Source: Bacillus_BD sp050389805 (GTDB lineage Bacteria; Bacillota; Bacilli; Bacillales; Cytobacillaceae). From it: DNA of 64,000 bases. Under the pieces are notes generated by a model. The model was given only the letters and a program-made list of their open reading frames with translations. It was not told where the DNA came from and did no database searches. Within the stretch, counting starts at the first letter, position 1; each line of letters opens with the position of its first letter. The stretch lies in the NCBI RefSeq assembly GCF_050389805.1, contig NZ_CP130945.1:2108001-2172000 (forward strand), written 5' to 3'. A program made the position numbers and the translations under genes. This document shows positions 45,862-55,429 of the stretch, piece after piece.

Positions 45862-47895
45862 ATGAGTAATTACAGGGTAGCTGTTGATGTTGGAGGAACT
45901 TTTACAGATGTATTTGTTTTTGATGAAAAAACGGGTGGAATCTCCGTTACAAAAACCTCATCTACACCATCGAATCCAGAGATTGGAATATTAAATGGTA
46001 TTGAAAAAGCCAATATCTCTGGTCAAGATATCTCCATGTTTTCGCATGGGACAACGGTTGGAACTAATGCATTAATCGAAAGGAAACTACCTAAAACAGC
46101 CCTTATTACAACGAAAGGATTTCGTGACGTTCCCGAAATTCGTCGTGGCACAAAGCAAGATCTTTGGGATGCTTATCAAGATGTGGCTCCCCCCTATATT
46201 AAAAGAAGAGATCGTTTTGAATTAACGGAGCGAGTTGACTACGCAGGAAATGTATTAATAGAAGTACAGGAAGAGGAAATTCGTGCTTTAGCACAAAAGT
46301 TAAAGAAGCGTAATGTTGAATCCATCGCCATTTGTTTCATGAACTCTTATGTGAATGGCTCTAACGAAGAAAAAACATTTAAAATTTTAAAAGAAGAACT
46401 ACCAAGTGTTTATATTTGTTCGTCTAGTAGTATTCTGCCAGAAATATTTGAACATGAAAGAATGAGTACAACGATTATTAATGCCGTTTTGGGACCAAAA
46501 GTAAGTCATTATATCCATTCTTTAGAACAGAAAATTAAGGGAAAAGGGTATGATGGGGATATTTTAGTCCTGCACTCTGGAGGCGGAGTGATGACTTCAG
46601 AAACCGTACCAAAATATGCTGCGCGTCTTGCTAGTTCTGGTATCGCCGCGGGTGCAATAGCAAGTAAATATATCGCTAATCTATGTGGATTTAAAAACGC
46701 AATTGGACTTGATATGGGTGGGACAAGCACTGATATTTCACTTGTTTACGATGGTCAATTAAAAATTACGAAAGATTGGTCAATAGAATACGGGTATCCA
46801 ATTGGATTTCCAAGTATTGAAATTCTCACCATTGGTGCAGGAGGTGGGAGTTTAGCATGGATCGATGAAGGAAGGAGTTTGCGAAATGGCCCTCAAAGTG
46901 CTGGTGCTGATCCTGGCCCCGCTTGTTATCGACGTGGTGGAGAAGAACCTACAAATACAGATGCAAACTTAGTACTTGGCCGATTAAGTACAGAGTTACT
47001 CGACGGTCAGATGTTGTTAGATTTAGAAGCTTCTAGAAAAGCAGTTCGAAAGATCGGTGAACAATTCGGATATTCCGATGAAGCAGCAGCAGACGCAATT
47101 TTAAAAGTAGCGAATGCGAATATGTGTGATGCCTTACGATTAATTTCTGTTCGAAAGGGTTATGATCCTCGCGATTTTGCTCTGGTTGCGTTTGGAGGAG
47201 CAGGTGCTCTACATAGTGCATATTTAGCAAAGGAAATTGATATCCCGAATGTGATCGTACCTGCTCACCCAGGTGTGGCAGCAGCAATGGGATGCTTATT
47301 AGTTGACGTAAGGCATGACGTATCAAAAACATTTGTTAAAAACATAGAAGATACGGATGGAAATGAACTAGAACGTGAATTTATGTCCTTAGAATTAGAA
47401 GCTACCAATCTGTTAAGACAAGAAGGTATTGCAGAAGAGCATATGAATTTAGTTCGATACATTGAAATGAGATATACGGGACAATGGAGAACTTTATCGA
47501 CACCGATTGGCAGACCGATCGATTCATTTGAAGCTGCGATTAACACTTTCCATCAAGAACATGAGAGGGCTTATGCATTCTCTAATCCGGATCAAAAAGT
47601 CGAGATTTATGGATTACGTGTGGAAGCAGTTGGAGTTGTACCAAAACCAGAAATGGTGAAGGAAAGCCCAGTAGGTAGTTTAGAAGATTCTTTAAAGAGT
47701 TATCGCCAAGTATTTTTCGAGGAAGTTGGCGGTTTTGTAGATACTCCAATTTATGACCGTAAGAAAATACCAGCTTTATCTATGCTCCAAGGACCAGCCA
47801 TACTCGATCAGTTAGACTCCACCGTTGTGATTCCACCACAATTTACAGCTGAAGTGGATGAGTATAAAAACATTATTATGACCTATCAAAAATAA
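45862..47895 (+). CDS. hyuA: HyuA-type ATP-dependent hydantoinase/oxoprolinase subunit A
   Basis: A 677-residue ATP-binding subunit. The first ATP motif is VAVDVGGTFTDVFVFD at the N-terminus and the second GLDMGGTSTDISLVYDG near residue 285. GAGGGSLAWIDEGRSLRNGP and VAFGGAGALHSAYLAKE are family signatures. With HyuB it hydrolyses a cyclic amide with ATP: N-methylhydantoin, 5-oxoproline and caprolactam are known substrates, and acetone/acetophenone carboxylases are relatives. AGGAGG precedes ATG 45862. The aminotransferase, Ald and aldehyde dehydrogenase upstream favour a lactam or cyclic imide giving an omega-amino acid. Confidence 0.9.
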   Translation: MSNYRVAVDVGGTFTDVFVFDEKTGGISVTKTSSTPSNPEIGILNGIEKANISGQDISMFSHGTTVGTNALIERKLPKTALITTKGFRDVPEIRRGTKQDLWDAYQDVAPPYIKRRDRFELTERVDYAGNVLIEVQEEEIRALAQKLKKRNVESIAICFMNSYVNGSNEEKTFKILKEELPSVYICSSSSILPEIFEHERMSTTIINAVLGPKVSHYIHSLEQKIKGKGYDGDILVLHSGGGVMTSETVPKYAARLASSGIAAGAIASKYIANLCGFKNAIGLDMGGTSTDISLVYDGQLKITKDWSIEYGYPIGFPSIEILTIGAGGGSLAWIDEGRSLRNGPQSAGADPGPACYRRGGEEPTNTDANLVLGRLSTELLDGQMLLDLEASRKAVRKIGEQFGYSDEAAADAILKVANANMCDALRLISVRKGYDPRDFALVAFGGAGALHSAYLAKEIDIPNVIVPAHPGVAAAMGCLLVDVRHDVSKTFVKNIEDTDGNELEREFMSLELEATNLLRQEGIAEEHMNLVRYIEMRYTGQWRTLSTPIGRPIDSFEAAINTFHQEHERAYAFSNPDQKVEIYGLRVEAVGVVPKPEMVKESPVGSLEDSLKSYRQVFFEEVGGFVDTPIYDRKKIPALSMLQGPAILDQLDSTVVIPPQFTAEVDEYKNIIMTYQK

Positions 47896-47920
47896 TTAAA
47901 CTAAAGGAGTGTTGCAAAAT

Positions 47921-49927
47921 ATGAGTCATACTCTAAATGGTCAATCTGATAATTCTATAGGCTTAAAGGTCAACCATAGTAGTAAATTAGATCCAGTTAC
48001 ATTTGAAGTATTAAAAAACGGTTTTATTAATCTAGTGGATCAAATGGCGGAACAAATTCTTCGGACTTGTTATTCATTTGTTATTTTTAATCGTGATTTT
48101 AGCTGCGCAATGTGTGATGCAGATGGAAATACGATTATGCAGGGAACTCAGGATATCTCTGTCCATGTTGGTACTCTACACTTAACTGCGAAGGCCGTAA
48201 TTGAAGATTTTGGTGATGACATCCATCCCGGAGATGTCTTTCTAGTCAACGACCCATATCGTGGTGGTACCCATTTTAATGATGTTCGTGTCATTCGTCC
48301 TGTATTCTACAATGGGAAAGTAATTTCTTTTATGCAAGCAAATGGACACTGGGCGGATATGGGTGGATCAGTTCCAGGCTCTTTTGATGTAAATTCTAAA
48401 GATCATTACGGGGAAGGTATGCGTATTCCACCAGTAAGAATCTGGAGTCGAGGAGTGTATTTGAAAGATGTTGCCAATATGCTTGTTGCCAATATGCGTA
48501 TTCCAGAAGAACGTTTAGGGGATTTACGTTCACAAGCGGTAGCTACAAAAGTAGGAGAAACTCAACTTTTACAGTTAGTGGAGAAATATGGCATTGATAC
48601 CATTTTAACTGCTTTTGATGAAGTGCAAGATTATGTAGAATTTATGGCAAGGGAAAAAGTCAAAAAGCTTCCTAATGGTACATGGGAAACAACAGACTTC
48701 ATTGACATGGATCCAGAAATAGGGGATGGATTAATTCCAATTAAGGTTAAAATGACGATAAAAGATGATGAGATTTTTTATGATTTAAGTGGATCCCATC
48801 CATATATTAGTATCTTTTTAAATTCAGGTTTTGGTGCAGCCCTTTCCGCGACATATGCAGGGACAAAAACATTCTTTCCAGATATCCCGTTAAATTCAGG
48901 TTTTTATCGAGTGGTTCATACGTATTTACCAGAAAACTCGGTGGTAAATGCCCCATGGCCAATCGCGGTGACGGGATTTTGTTCAGGTGCATATGAAAAG
49001 ATCATGAACTCCTGCTTTGAACTATGGTCCTATATCATGCCTGAAAGAGCTTTAGCATGTTCCTTTAATTTAGAATACTTACTAGTAGGTGGAAATGACA
49101 AGCGAGAAGGATATAATGATCAATATTTCATGTGGTATGATTGGATGCCTGGTGGACATGGAGGCAGAATTGATCGGGATGGCGCGAACGCTTTAACAGC
49201 TGTATTTGGTTTAGGAATGATGATTCAGCCAAGTGAAGGGCAAGAAAGATTAAGTCCTGTTTCGACAACAAAATTAGAGATATTAACAGACTCTGCAGGT
49301 CCAGGACAATACCGTGGAGGCTGTGGTGTCGAAAAAGGAGGTGTATTACAGAATATAGAAAATACGGTTATGTCTTATTGTTGTGACCGTTCTCGTTCTG
49401 TAACATGGGGGATCTTCGGAGGACTTCCATCTATTCCACATGGTGTATGGCTACACCCAAAGGATGAAGAAAAGCAATTTTTGGGCACCGTCTTCTCCAA
49501 TGTCAAATTAAAAGATGGTGATATGTTTACCCGTCCATCTGCTGGAGGTGGAGGTTTGGGTGATCCTCTTAAAAGAGATATTCAAGATGTGTTGGAGGAT
49601 GTTATCGATGAATATGTTTCGATTGAAAGAGCTAGAAAAGACTATGGTGTTGTAATTAAAGAAATTGATCGTGACCTAGATCAATTTGAAATCGATTTAG
49701 AAGCAACAAAAGAAGCTCGTGAATACATTCGAAAGCATAGAAAGCAATGGTTAAAAGAAGATGTAGATAAAGTATATGAGATGTATTTAAAAGGTGAAGT
49801 AGACCATTTAGATTTAATTCGTCGTTATGGAATTGTCTTAGATTTAAAAACGAACACTATTTTAAGAAAGTCAACCGAACAAAACCGTGAAATGATGCGT
49901 AAAAGAACATTAGCTCACTGGGAATAA
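47921..49927 (+). CDS. hyuB: HyuB-type hydantoinase/oxoprolinase subunit B
   Basis: A 668-residue partner of HyuA. Typical segments: DPVTFEVLKNGFINLVDQM, SVHVGTLHLTAKAV, DVFLVNDPYRGGTHFNDVRV, ANGHWADMGGSVPGS, and the C-terminal PSAGGGGLGDP. AAAGGAG at 47903-47909 precedes ATG 47921 (the frame opens at GTG 47909). It starts 25 bases after hyuA. The C-terminal ~110 residues are a long charged extension beyond GGGLGDP, as in many family members. The A and B subunits form one ATP-dependent amidohydrolase. Confidence 0.9.
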   Translation: MSHTLNGQSDNSIGLKVNHSSKLDPVTFEVLKNGFINLVDQMAEQILRTCYSFVIFNRDFSCAMCDADGNTIMQGTQDISVHVGTLHLTAKAVIEDFGDDIHPGDVFLVNDPYRGGTHFNDVRVIRPVFYNGKVISFMQANGHWADMGGSVPGSFDVNSKDHYGEGMRIPPVRIWSRGVYLKDVANMLVANMRIPEERLGDLRSQAVATKVGETQLLQLVEKYGIDTILTAFDEVQDYVEFMAREKVKKLPNGTWETTDFIDMDPEIGDGLIPIKVKMTIKDDEIFYDLSGSHPYISIFLNSGFGAALSATYAGTKTFFPDIPLNSGFYRVVHTYLPENSVVNAPWPIAVTGFCSGAYEKIMNSCFELWSYIMPERALACSFNLEYLLVGGNDKREGYNDQYFMWYDWMPGGHGGRIDRDGANALTAVFGLGMMIQPSEGQERLSPVSTTKLEILTDSAGPGQYRGGCGVEKGGVLQNIENTVMSYCCDRSRSVTWGIFGGLPSIPHGVWLHPKDEEKQFLGTVFSNVKLKDGDMFTRPSAGGGGLGDPLKRDIQDVLEDVIDEYVSIERARKDYGVVIKEIDRDLDQFEIDLEATKEAREYIRKHRKQWLKEDVDKVYEMYLKGEVDHLDLIRRYGIVLDLKTNTILRKSTEQNREMMRKRTLAHWE

Positions 49928-50114
49928 TAACAATCGCTTAATCTAGAACCTTTCAATTCTATTGGTGTCAGCCCAGTCCTCAAAAATGTATGACAGCTGG
50001 CACCTTTAGTTTGTTAATAAAGTGGTTTTGTAGACTATCTTACTTCGATCTAAGCTTTGTGTTTTCCACAATCTAATATGTAACGTTTCTAAATTTAATG
50101 AGGGGTGATAAATT

Positions 50115-51050
50115 ATGTGTGAATTTGTTCATACTCGCCAATTAAAAGTTAGTGTTAGTCCATGGGGTCCCGAAGATGAGATCGGTCGTTTAAATTTAAT
50201 CACTCCTGAATCTCGCGAAAAAGTAATGTCCTCCATCGACATGTCGAGAACGTTTGATTTAACAGTCAACTATTTTATGGGAATGCCTTCGTGGACAGCA
50301 GCGGGAGATCCTCCCTATCAAATTTGGATGACACATAATCCTTCAGGAAATACCCATGATGAATTAATGAGTGCCACCCAAGAAGGGAAGGAGCTTATTG
50401 GTTATTCAGGGGACGCAATCTCCATGTACACTCATTGCGGTACTCATATTGATACATTTAACCATTTTGGATATAGAGGAGAAATCTGGAATGGTTTTAA
50501 CGAAGCACAACACCTTGGTAGTAGACATTGGAATAAGTGTGGCCCTGAAAATTTTCCGATAATTATTGCAAGAGCTGTATTATTAGATGTTGCTGGTGCA
50601 AAAGGTGTTGACATGTTACCTGATAGCTATGGAATTGGCCAAGATGATCTTCTTGAAACAATGGAGAAACAGGGGGTTTCCATACAAGAAGGTGATATTG
50701 TCATGATTCGTACAGGAAGAATGAATGTTTGGCCTGATCGTGAAAAGTTTACAAATAACTCACCAGGGCTAAACATTGAAGGAGCAGAATATTTAGCTGG
50801 TTTAGGGGCAATGATTCTCGGTGGTGACAATATAGCGTTAGAGCAAGCACCATCACCTGAAAAAGACAATTATTTTCCAGTTCATACGTATTTATTCTCT
50901 GAAGTAGGAATTCCGATTATCGAAATGTTATGGCTAGAAGACCTAGCAAAAGAACAGATATATGAGGTTGGATTTATCGGAAAAGCCATGCCACTTGTAG
51001 GTGCAACAGGTGCCCCATTACAGCCTATTGTGTTTGCTATTAAAAAATAA
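50115..51050 (+). CDS. Cyclase-family metal-dependent hydrolase (kynurenine formamidase-like)
   Basis: A 311-residue protein of the PF04199 cyclase family. The metal-binding motif is THCGTHIDTFNHF, with further family segments GDIVMIRTGRMNVWP and LGGDNIALEQAPS. These enzymes hydrolyse N-formyl or ring amides (kynurenine formamidase, isatin hydrolase) using Mn or Zn. GAGGGG lies 5' of ATG 50115. It follows hyuB after 187 bases and precedes an amidase, so it probably opens or deformylates an intermediate of the same pathway. A strong terminator follows it. The substrate is unknown. Confidence 0.8.
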   Translation: MCEFVHTRQLKVSVSPWGPEDEIGRLNLITPESREKVMSSIDMSRTFDLTVNYFMGMPSWTAAGDPPYQIWMTHNPSGNTHDELMSATQEGKELIGYSGDAISMYTHCGTHIDTFNHFGYRGEIWNGFNEAQHLGSRHWNKCGPENFPIIIARAVLLDVAGAKGVDMLPDSYGIGQDDLLETMEKQGVSIQEGDIVMIRTGRMNVWPDREKFTNNSPGLNIEGAEYLAGLGAMILGGDNIALEQAPSPEKDNYFPVHTYLFSEVGIPIIEMLWLEDLAKEQIYEVGFIGKAMPLVGATGAPLQPIVFAIKK

Positions 51051-51059
51051 AATCATTTG

Positions 51060-51096
51060 AAAGGTGTTGAAACAATTTGTAGAACACCTTTTTTTT
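51060..51096 (+). terminator. Strong terminator after the cyclase gene
   Basis: AAAGGTGTT (51060-51068) pairs with AACACCTTT (51083-51091), and eight Ts run from 51089. It starts just past the cyclase stop and would end most transcription before the amidase gene. Confidence 0.85.
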
Positions 51097-51144
51097 CATG
51101 ACTAAAATTCGAATAAAATAATTAGGAAAATAGGAGAGATCTGA

Positions 51145-52557
51145 GTGAAAACAAACGAAAACAACAATAACTTATTGTTTAAGGACTTAAGAACAGTGTC
51201 CCTTGCTTATCGAGAGAAACAGGTCTCTCCAGTGGAAGTAACTCAAAAATTGTTAGACCGGATTGAGTCGAAGAATCCAGAAATCAATGCTTATATTACA
51301 ATTTGTAAGGAAGAGGCCCCTATACAGGCAAAGCAGGCGGAAAAAGAAATTATGTTAGGTAATTTTAAAAGTACATTACACGGTATCCCAATTGCTATAA
51401 AGGATTTAATTTATACTGAAAACATCATCACAACAATGGGATCTGAAATTTACCAAAACTTTCGACCATCCTATAATGCAACCGTTGTAAGTAAATTGAA
51501 AGAGGCTGGAGCGGTAATATTAGGTAAAGTGAATACACATCAATTTGCTTATGGAACTACAGGTGAACGTTCCTTTTATGGTCCTGTTAAGAATGTTTAC
51601 AACCCGTCAAAAATATCAGGTGGTTCAAGTAGTGGTTCAGCAGTTGCTGTTGCTTCATCCCTATGTTTTGCTGCCCTTGGTACCGATACAGGGGGTTCGG
51701 TACGGATTCCGTCATCATTTAATGGCATTGTAGGATTAAAACCCACATATGGAAGAGTAAGCAAACATGGAGTCTATCCGCTTAGTTGGACAATGGATAC
51801 GGTTGGACCTATGACAAAAACTGTGGAAGATAATGCAATCATGATGAATACTTTATCAGGTTTTGATGATCTTGATCCACACTCACAATACACGGATAAA
51901 ATAGACTTTACTGCAAATTTAGAGAAAGGTATCGAAGGCTTAAACATAGGCATTCCAGATACACCTTTTTTTCAAGCAGAGGATGAGGAAATTAATTTTC
52001 ATTATGAAAAGTCAATTCAAACTTTTCAAAGGTTGAGAGCGCATATTAAAAGAATTGAAATTCCAGATATGAATCCCATATTGGAAGCATTCAGGATCAC
52101 TTTAAAAAGTGAAGCGTATGCCGTTCACAAAGAGAATTTACAAAAATTCCCTGAAGAATGGGATGATGAAGTGAAAACGCGGCTTCTTACAGGTAGTGAC
52201 ATTCATGCAGTACAATATATTGAAGCGCAAAAAGTAAAACAGCAAGCCATGAAAGATTTTCGTAAAGTTCTATCAAAGGTAGATATACTCCTTACACCAA
52301 CTGTCCCAATATTGCCTACGGACATTGGACAACGGGAAGTAAGTAGAAATGGTTCGATTCTTCATATAAGTCTTGTACTAAATAGTTTTACAGGTCCATT
52401 TAATTTACTTGGTTTACCTGGTCTATCCATTCCTTGTGGTATATCTAAATCAGGATTACCCGTTGGTTTGCAACTTATAGGTAAATGGTTTGATGAGAGT
52501 ACATTGTACCGTTTTGCATCTGCATTTGAGAAAAAGTATAACTTTCTACCACTCTAA
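51145..52557 (+). CDS. Amidase signature family enzyme
   Basis: A 470-residue Ser-cisSer-Lys amidohydrolase. The catalytic lysine lies in GIPIAIKDLIYT, the cis-Ser in GGSSSGSAVAVA and the nucleophile Ser in TDTGGSVRIPSS. GLKPTYGRVSKHG follows as in GatA-like amidases. GTG 51145 follows AGGAGAG. It hydrolyses an open-chain amide, probably the product of the ring-opening steps upstream. It is not GatA: no gatB or gatC is near and the context is catabolic. A terminator precedes it, so it may have its own weak promoter or depend on read-through. Confidence 0.87.
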   Translation: MKTNENNNNLLFKDLRTVSLAYREKQVSPVEVTQKLLDRIESKNPEINAYITICKEEAPIQAKQAEKEIMLGNFKSTLHGIPIAIKDLIYTENIITTMGSEIYQNFRPSYNATVVSKLKEAGAVILGKVNTHQFAYGTTGERSFYGPVKNVYNPSKISGGSSSGSAVAVASSLCFAALGTDTGGSVRIPSSFNGIVGLKPTYGRVSKHGVYPLSWTMDTVGPMTKTVEDNAIMMNTLSGFDDLDPHSQYTDKIDFTANLEKGIEGLNIGIPDTPFFQAEDEEINFHYEKSIQTFQRLRAHIKRIEIPDMNPILEAFRITLKSEAYAVHKENLQKFPEEWDDEVKTRLLTGSDIHAVQYIEAQKVKQQAMKDFRKVLSKVDILLTPTVPILPTDIGQREVSRNGSILHISLVLNSFTGPFNLLGLPGLSIPCGISKSGLPVGLQLIGKWFDESTLYRFASAFEKKYNFLPL

Positions 52558-52689
52558 AAATAATTATGGTGTACGAGAAGAACGAACATTAGTAGGAGAA
52601 TGTATTTAAAATTGATCCCGTAAAAAAGAAAAGTGTTTCGGAAACATGGCAATCGCTTCAAGGTTTTTAAAACTATATTTTAAACCAAT

Positions 52690-52740
52690 CAGACTGCAGA
52701 GAGGTCGAATTTATCGAATGTTTCCGCAGTCTGTTTGTTT
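52690..52740. terminator. Bidirectional terminator between amidase and sigma-54 activator
   Basis: CAGACTGC (52690-52697) pairs with GCAGTCTG (52726-52733), followed by TTTGTTTCTT. It lies between convergent genes and can serve both strands. The loop is long. Confidence 0.5.
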
Positions 52741-52741
52741 C

Positions 52742-54148
52742 TTATATTTTTGTTAAATTATATTTTTTAAGTCGTCTCATCAATAAAGATTGACTAATCC
52801 CCAGTTCAATGGCTGTTCTTCTTGTTGTTTGATATTTTTTATAGGTTTCCTCAATAATATTTCGCTCAATTTCATCGAGTGTACTTGTTAAAGTTTTTCC
52901 TTTTCCTAGTTCCAATAAATGGTTAGATTTTTTTTGCGTGTTTAGTATGTAAGATGGAAGATGTTCTATCGTTATTTCGTTGGTTGAAGTAGTTATGACT
53001 AAACGTTCTATAAGGTTTTCAAGTTCACGAATATTACCAGGCCAATCATAATTTTGTAAGGCTTCAATGACTTGATGAGTTGGTTTACAGTGGCAATTAT
53101 GTTTCTTATTGAATTTATCTAAGTTAAGTTGAAGTAAGTAAAAGAGATCTTCTTGTCTATCTCTTAGAGAGGGTACATTTATTGGTAGTACATTCAGTCT
53201 GTAAAATAAGTCTGAACGAAATTTACCTTCTTGTACCAATTCATGTAAATTTTTATTTGTAGCTGCGAGAATCCTGATATCGACTGAATAGGATGTGGTA
53301 TCTCCAATAGGGGTGAATTTCTTTTGTTGTAAAAACTGTAAAAATTTAGCCTGTAAATGGATAGGAAGTTCTCCAATCTCATCAAGAAATAAAGTGCCTT
53401 TATCAGCCATTTTTAATAAGCCTACTTTTCCTTCTTTGTTGGCTCCAGTAAATGCTCCTCTTTTATATCCAAATAGTTCCGATTCGATCAAAGATTCTGG
53501 TAAAGCGCTACAGTTAATCTCAACAAAGGGCATATTATTTCGTTCGCTCAATTGATGAATTCTTCCAGCAATCACACTCTTACCAGTTCCTGTTTCTCCT
53601 GTTATAAGTACAGTCGTATCTACTAAAGCTGCTTTATTTATCAGATTAAATGTTGAATGAAATGTTTTACTTTTCCCAATAAAGAAATTATTCGTTTCCT
53701 CTTTTTTGCTAATATTTCTCATCTTCATAATTTCCATACTATATTTTTTTAACAGTACTTGCATCTCTTCTAATTTTGTAGTAGTTCGGACTGTACCCGT
53801 TATATCTCGAGCATGCGTGATAACTAAATCAATTTCTCCCTGTTGATTTTTAATGGGGTGCCCAGAAACCATGAATTTTCCGTTATTCTCTGTTAATTGC
53901 ACACTACTGACCATGGCTTTTTCAGTAAGTACCATATTCGTTATAGACGGTTTAAAAATCCCTTTTTCCTCTAGTTCCTCAGCGTATTTGCCAATAATCT
54001 CCTCTTTAGTTTTGTTTATTGCATTCAAACAATATTCATTAGCCCATAAAGCTTTTCCTTTTCCATCAGAGATAAGAATCCCATCAGTAATCGAGTTTAG
54101 TATTCGTTCAAAATTTTTGGGTGAAAAGGGAATATTTTCTATTGTCAA
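52742..54148 (-). CDS. PAS-domain sigma-54-dependent activator (canonical GAFTGA)
   Basis: A 468-residue enhancer-binding protein with the same layout as the 37146-38564 protein: N-terminal PAS (SITDGILISDGKGKALWAN), linker helix, AAA+ with Walker A GETGTGKS, GAFTGA in KRGAFTGANKEG, Walker B GTLFLDEIGELP, and a C-terminal Fis-type HTH (TAIELGISQSLLMRRLKKY). Start TTG 54148 follows AAGGAGA. It is divergent from the operon at 54449, which has a clear sigma-54 promoter in the shared 300-base region, so this is its activator. The two activators are paralogues. Confidence 0.9.
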   Translation of the reverse strand: MTIENIPFSPKNFERILNSITDGILISDGKGKALWANEYCLNAINKTKEEIIGKYAEELEEKGIFKPSITNMVLTEKAMVSSVQLTENNGKFMVSGHPIKNQQGEIDLVITHARDITGTVRTTTKLEEMQVLLKKYSMEIMKMRNISKKEETNNFFIGKSKTFHSTFNLINKAALVDTTVLITGETGTGKSVIAGRIHQLSERNNMPFVEINCSALPESLIESELFGYKRGAFTGANKEGKVGLLKMADKGTLFLDEIGELPIHLQAKFLQFLQQKKFTPIGDTTSYSVDIRILAATNKNLHELVQEGKFRSDLFYRLNVLPINVPSLRDRQEDLFYLLQLNLDKFNKKHNCHCKPTHQVIEALQNYDWPGNIRELENLIERLVITTSTNEITIEHLPSYILNTQKKSNHLLELGKGKTLTSTLDEIERNIIEETYKKYQTTRRTAIELGISQSLLMRRLKKYNLTKI

Positions 54149-54302
54149 ACTTACAATCTCCTTTCATATTAAAAATAAAATAATAAATTTAATATTCTAT
54201 TAACATTCTAGCATAAAATATGAGTCGGTAAAGAATCAAAATAAAAATATTCAGAAAATTGTGCATTTGAAGTGGTTTTTTTGAGTCTCTTTTGCATTTT
54301 TT

Positions 54303-54322
54303 TTGAATCGTTTTCGGTTCAA
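54303..54322. promoter_or_regulatory. Candidate enhancer site for the sigma-54 activator
   Basis: TTGAATCG (54303-54310) and CGGTTCAA (54315-54322) form an inverted repeat with one mismatch, about 80 bases before the -24 box and between the divergent activator and its target. Position and dyad shape fit an upstream activating sequence. Confidence 0.4.
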
Positions 54323-54398
54323 TTGTTGTAATTTAGATATCAAAATAAATGAAAACACTTAAATATAGGTCTTGTTTTAAATAAAACACACTAAATTA

Positions 54399-54415
54399 TT
54401 GGCATAGTAATTGCA
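54399..54415 (+). promoter_or_regulatory. Sigma-54 (-24/-12) promoter of the TRAP/carbamoylase operon
   Basis: TTGGCATAGTAATTGCA has GG at 54401-54402 and GC at 54413-54414, the correct spacing, and shares TTGGCAT and TTGCA with the 39789 promoter. It lies 34 bases before the dehydrogenase gene. Confidence 0.82.
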
Positions 54416-54448
54416 TTACTAGTATTAAATACTTTAGGAGGTGAATAC

Positions 54449-55405
54449 ATGCTTTTAGTTTCTCTACCAGACAAATTACCTGAAAAAGAGTTTCTTAAAC
54501 TTACTAGATTTGTCCAGCCCATGGAAGTATTAGTAGAGGAAGATTTCTTAAATCCTGTAAATAGATTACCTTTGGAAAAAGTCGAAATATGGATCACATA
54601 CGGGTCTGATATTACAGAAAAAGCTCTTAATAGAATGCCTTCATTAAAATGGATCCAAGTTTTTCAATCAGGTACAGAGAAGGTGCCGATAGAAGAACTT
54701 AGAAAGAGAAATGTAATGCTTACTAATATTAAGGGGATTCATGGAATTCCGATGACTGAACATGTAATAAGCACGATGTTATATTTCACGAAAAACATTC
54801 AGAAATATAACACAAATAAAGCCAAAAGAGTTTGGGATCGTACTGGATATGATGAAGAGTTGTATGGTAAAACAGTTTCGATCTTTGGTGCAGGTACAGT
54901 AGGTGTGGCAATTGCCGAAAGGTGCCGTGATTTCGGAATGCATGTAATTGGTATAAATACAAATGGAATCCAAAAGCCACCATTTGATGAAATGTATTCA
55001 ATGAATAATAAAGAAATGGTTTTAAAAGAAAGTGACTATATCATCTTATTACTACCTGCAACCCCAGCTACGCATCATTGCATAAGTAAAAATGAATTAT
55101 CTCTCATGAAGAAAAGTGCATATTTAATTAATTTAGGACGTGGTCCCCTTATTAATAATGAAGATTTGATAACCAGTCTTGAAAATGGAGATATCAGTGG
55201 AGCAGCTTTGGATGTCTTCGATGAAGAACCATTGCCAAAAGATAATCCATTATGGGGTGCGCCAAATTTACTTCTTACTCCTCATATGGCAGCACGAACA
55301 AAAAATTATTATGAAAGAGCTATGGATAAATTTTTATTAAATTTTAGTGCGTTTCAAAAGAATGAACAACCCCCATATTATATTGATTTTGATAGAGGGT
55401 TCTAA
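54449..55405 (+). CDS. D-2-hydroxyacid dehydrogenase (NAD-dependent)
   Basis: A 318-residue D-isomer-specific 2-hydroxyacid dehydrogenase. The Rossmann fold has FGAGTVGVAIAERC, substrate Arg in NLGRGPLINNED, Glu in DVFDEEPLP and catalytic His in LTPHMAA. The family's full length is about 310-330, so it is complete. AGGAGGTG precedes ATG 54449. It is the first gene of an operon under a sigma-54 promoter. It interconverts a 2-oxoacid and a D-2-hydroxyacid; the substrate is unknown but may be linked to the aldolase encoded next. Confidence 0.87.
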   Translation: MLLVSLPDKLPEKEFLKLTRFVQPMEVLVEEDFLNPVNRLPLEKVEIWITYGSDITEKALNRMPSLKWIQVFQSGTEKVPIEELRKRNVMLTNIKGIHGIPMTEHVISTMLYFTKNIQKYNTNKAKRVWDRTGYDEELYGKTVSIFGAGTVGVAIAERCRDFGMHVIGINTNGIQKPPFDEMYSMNNKEMVLKESDYIILLLPATPATHHCISKNELSLMKKSAYLINLGRGPLINNEDLITSLENGDISGAALDVFDEEPLPKDNPLWGAPNLLLTPHMAARTKNYYERAMDKFLLNFSAFQKNEQPPYYIDFDRGF

Positions 55406-55429
55406 TGTTATGTAAAGGAGATGTAACAA

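Noticed and set aside
49997..50012. TGGCACCTTTAGTTTG as a sigma-54 promoter for the cyclase gene
   Set aside because: It lacks the GC of the -12 box at the right spacing.
51145..52557. Amidase as GatA of the tRNA amidotransferase
   Set aside because: No gatB or gatC is adjacent, it is in a catabolic cluster, and the similarity is limited to the amidase signature.
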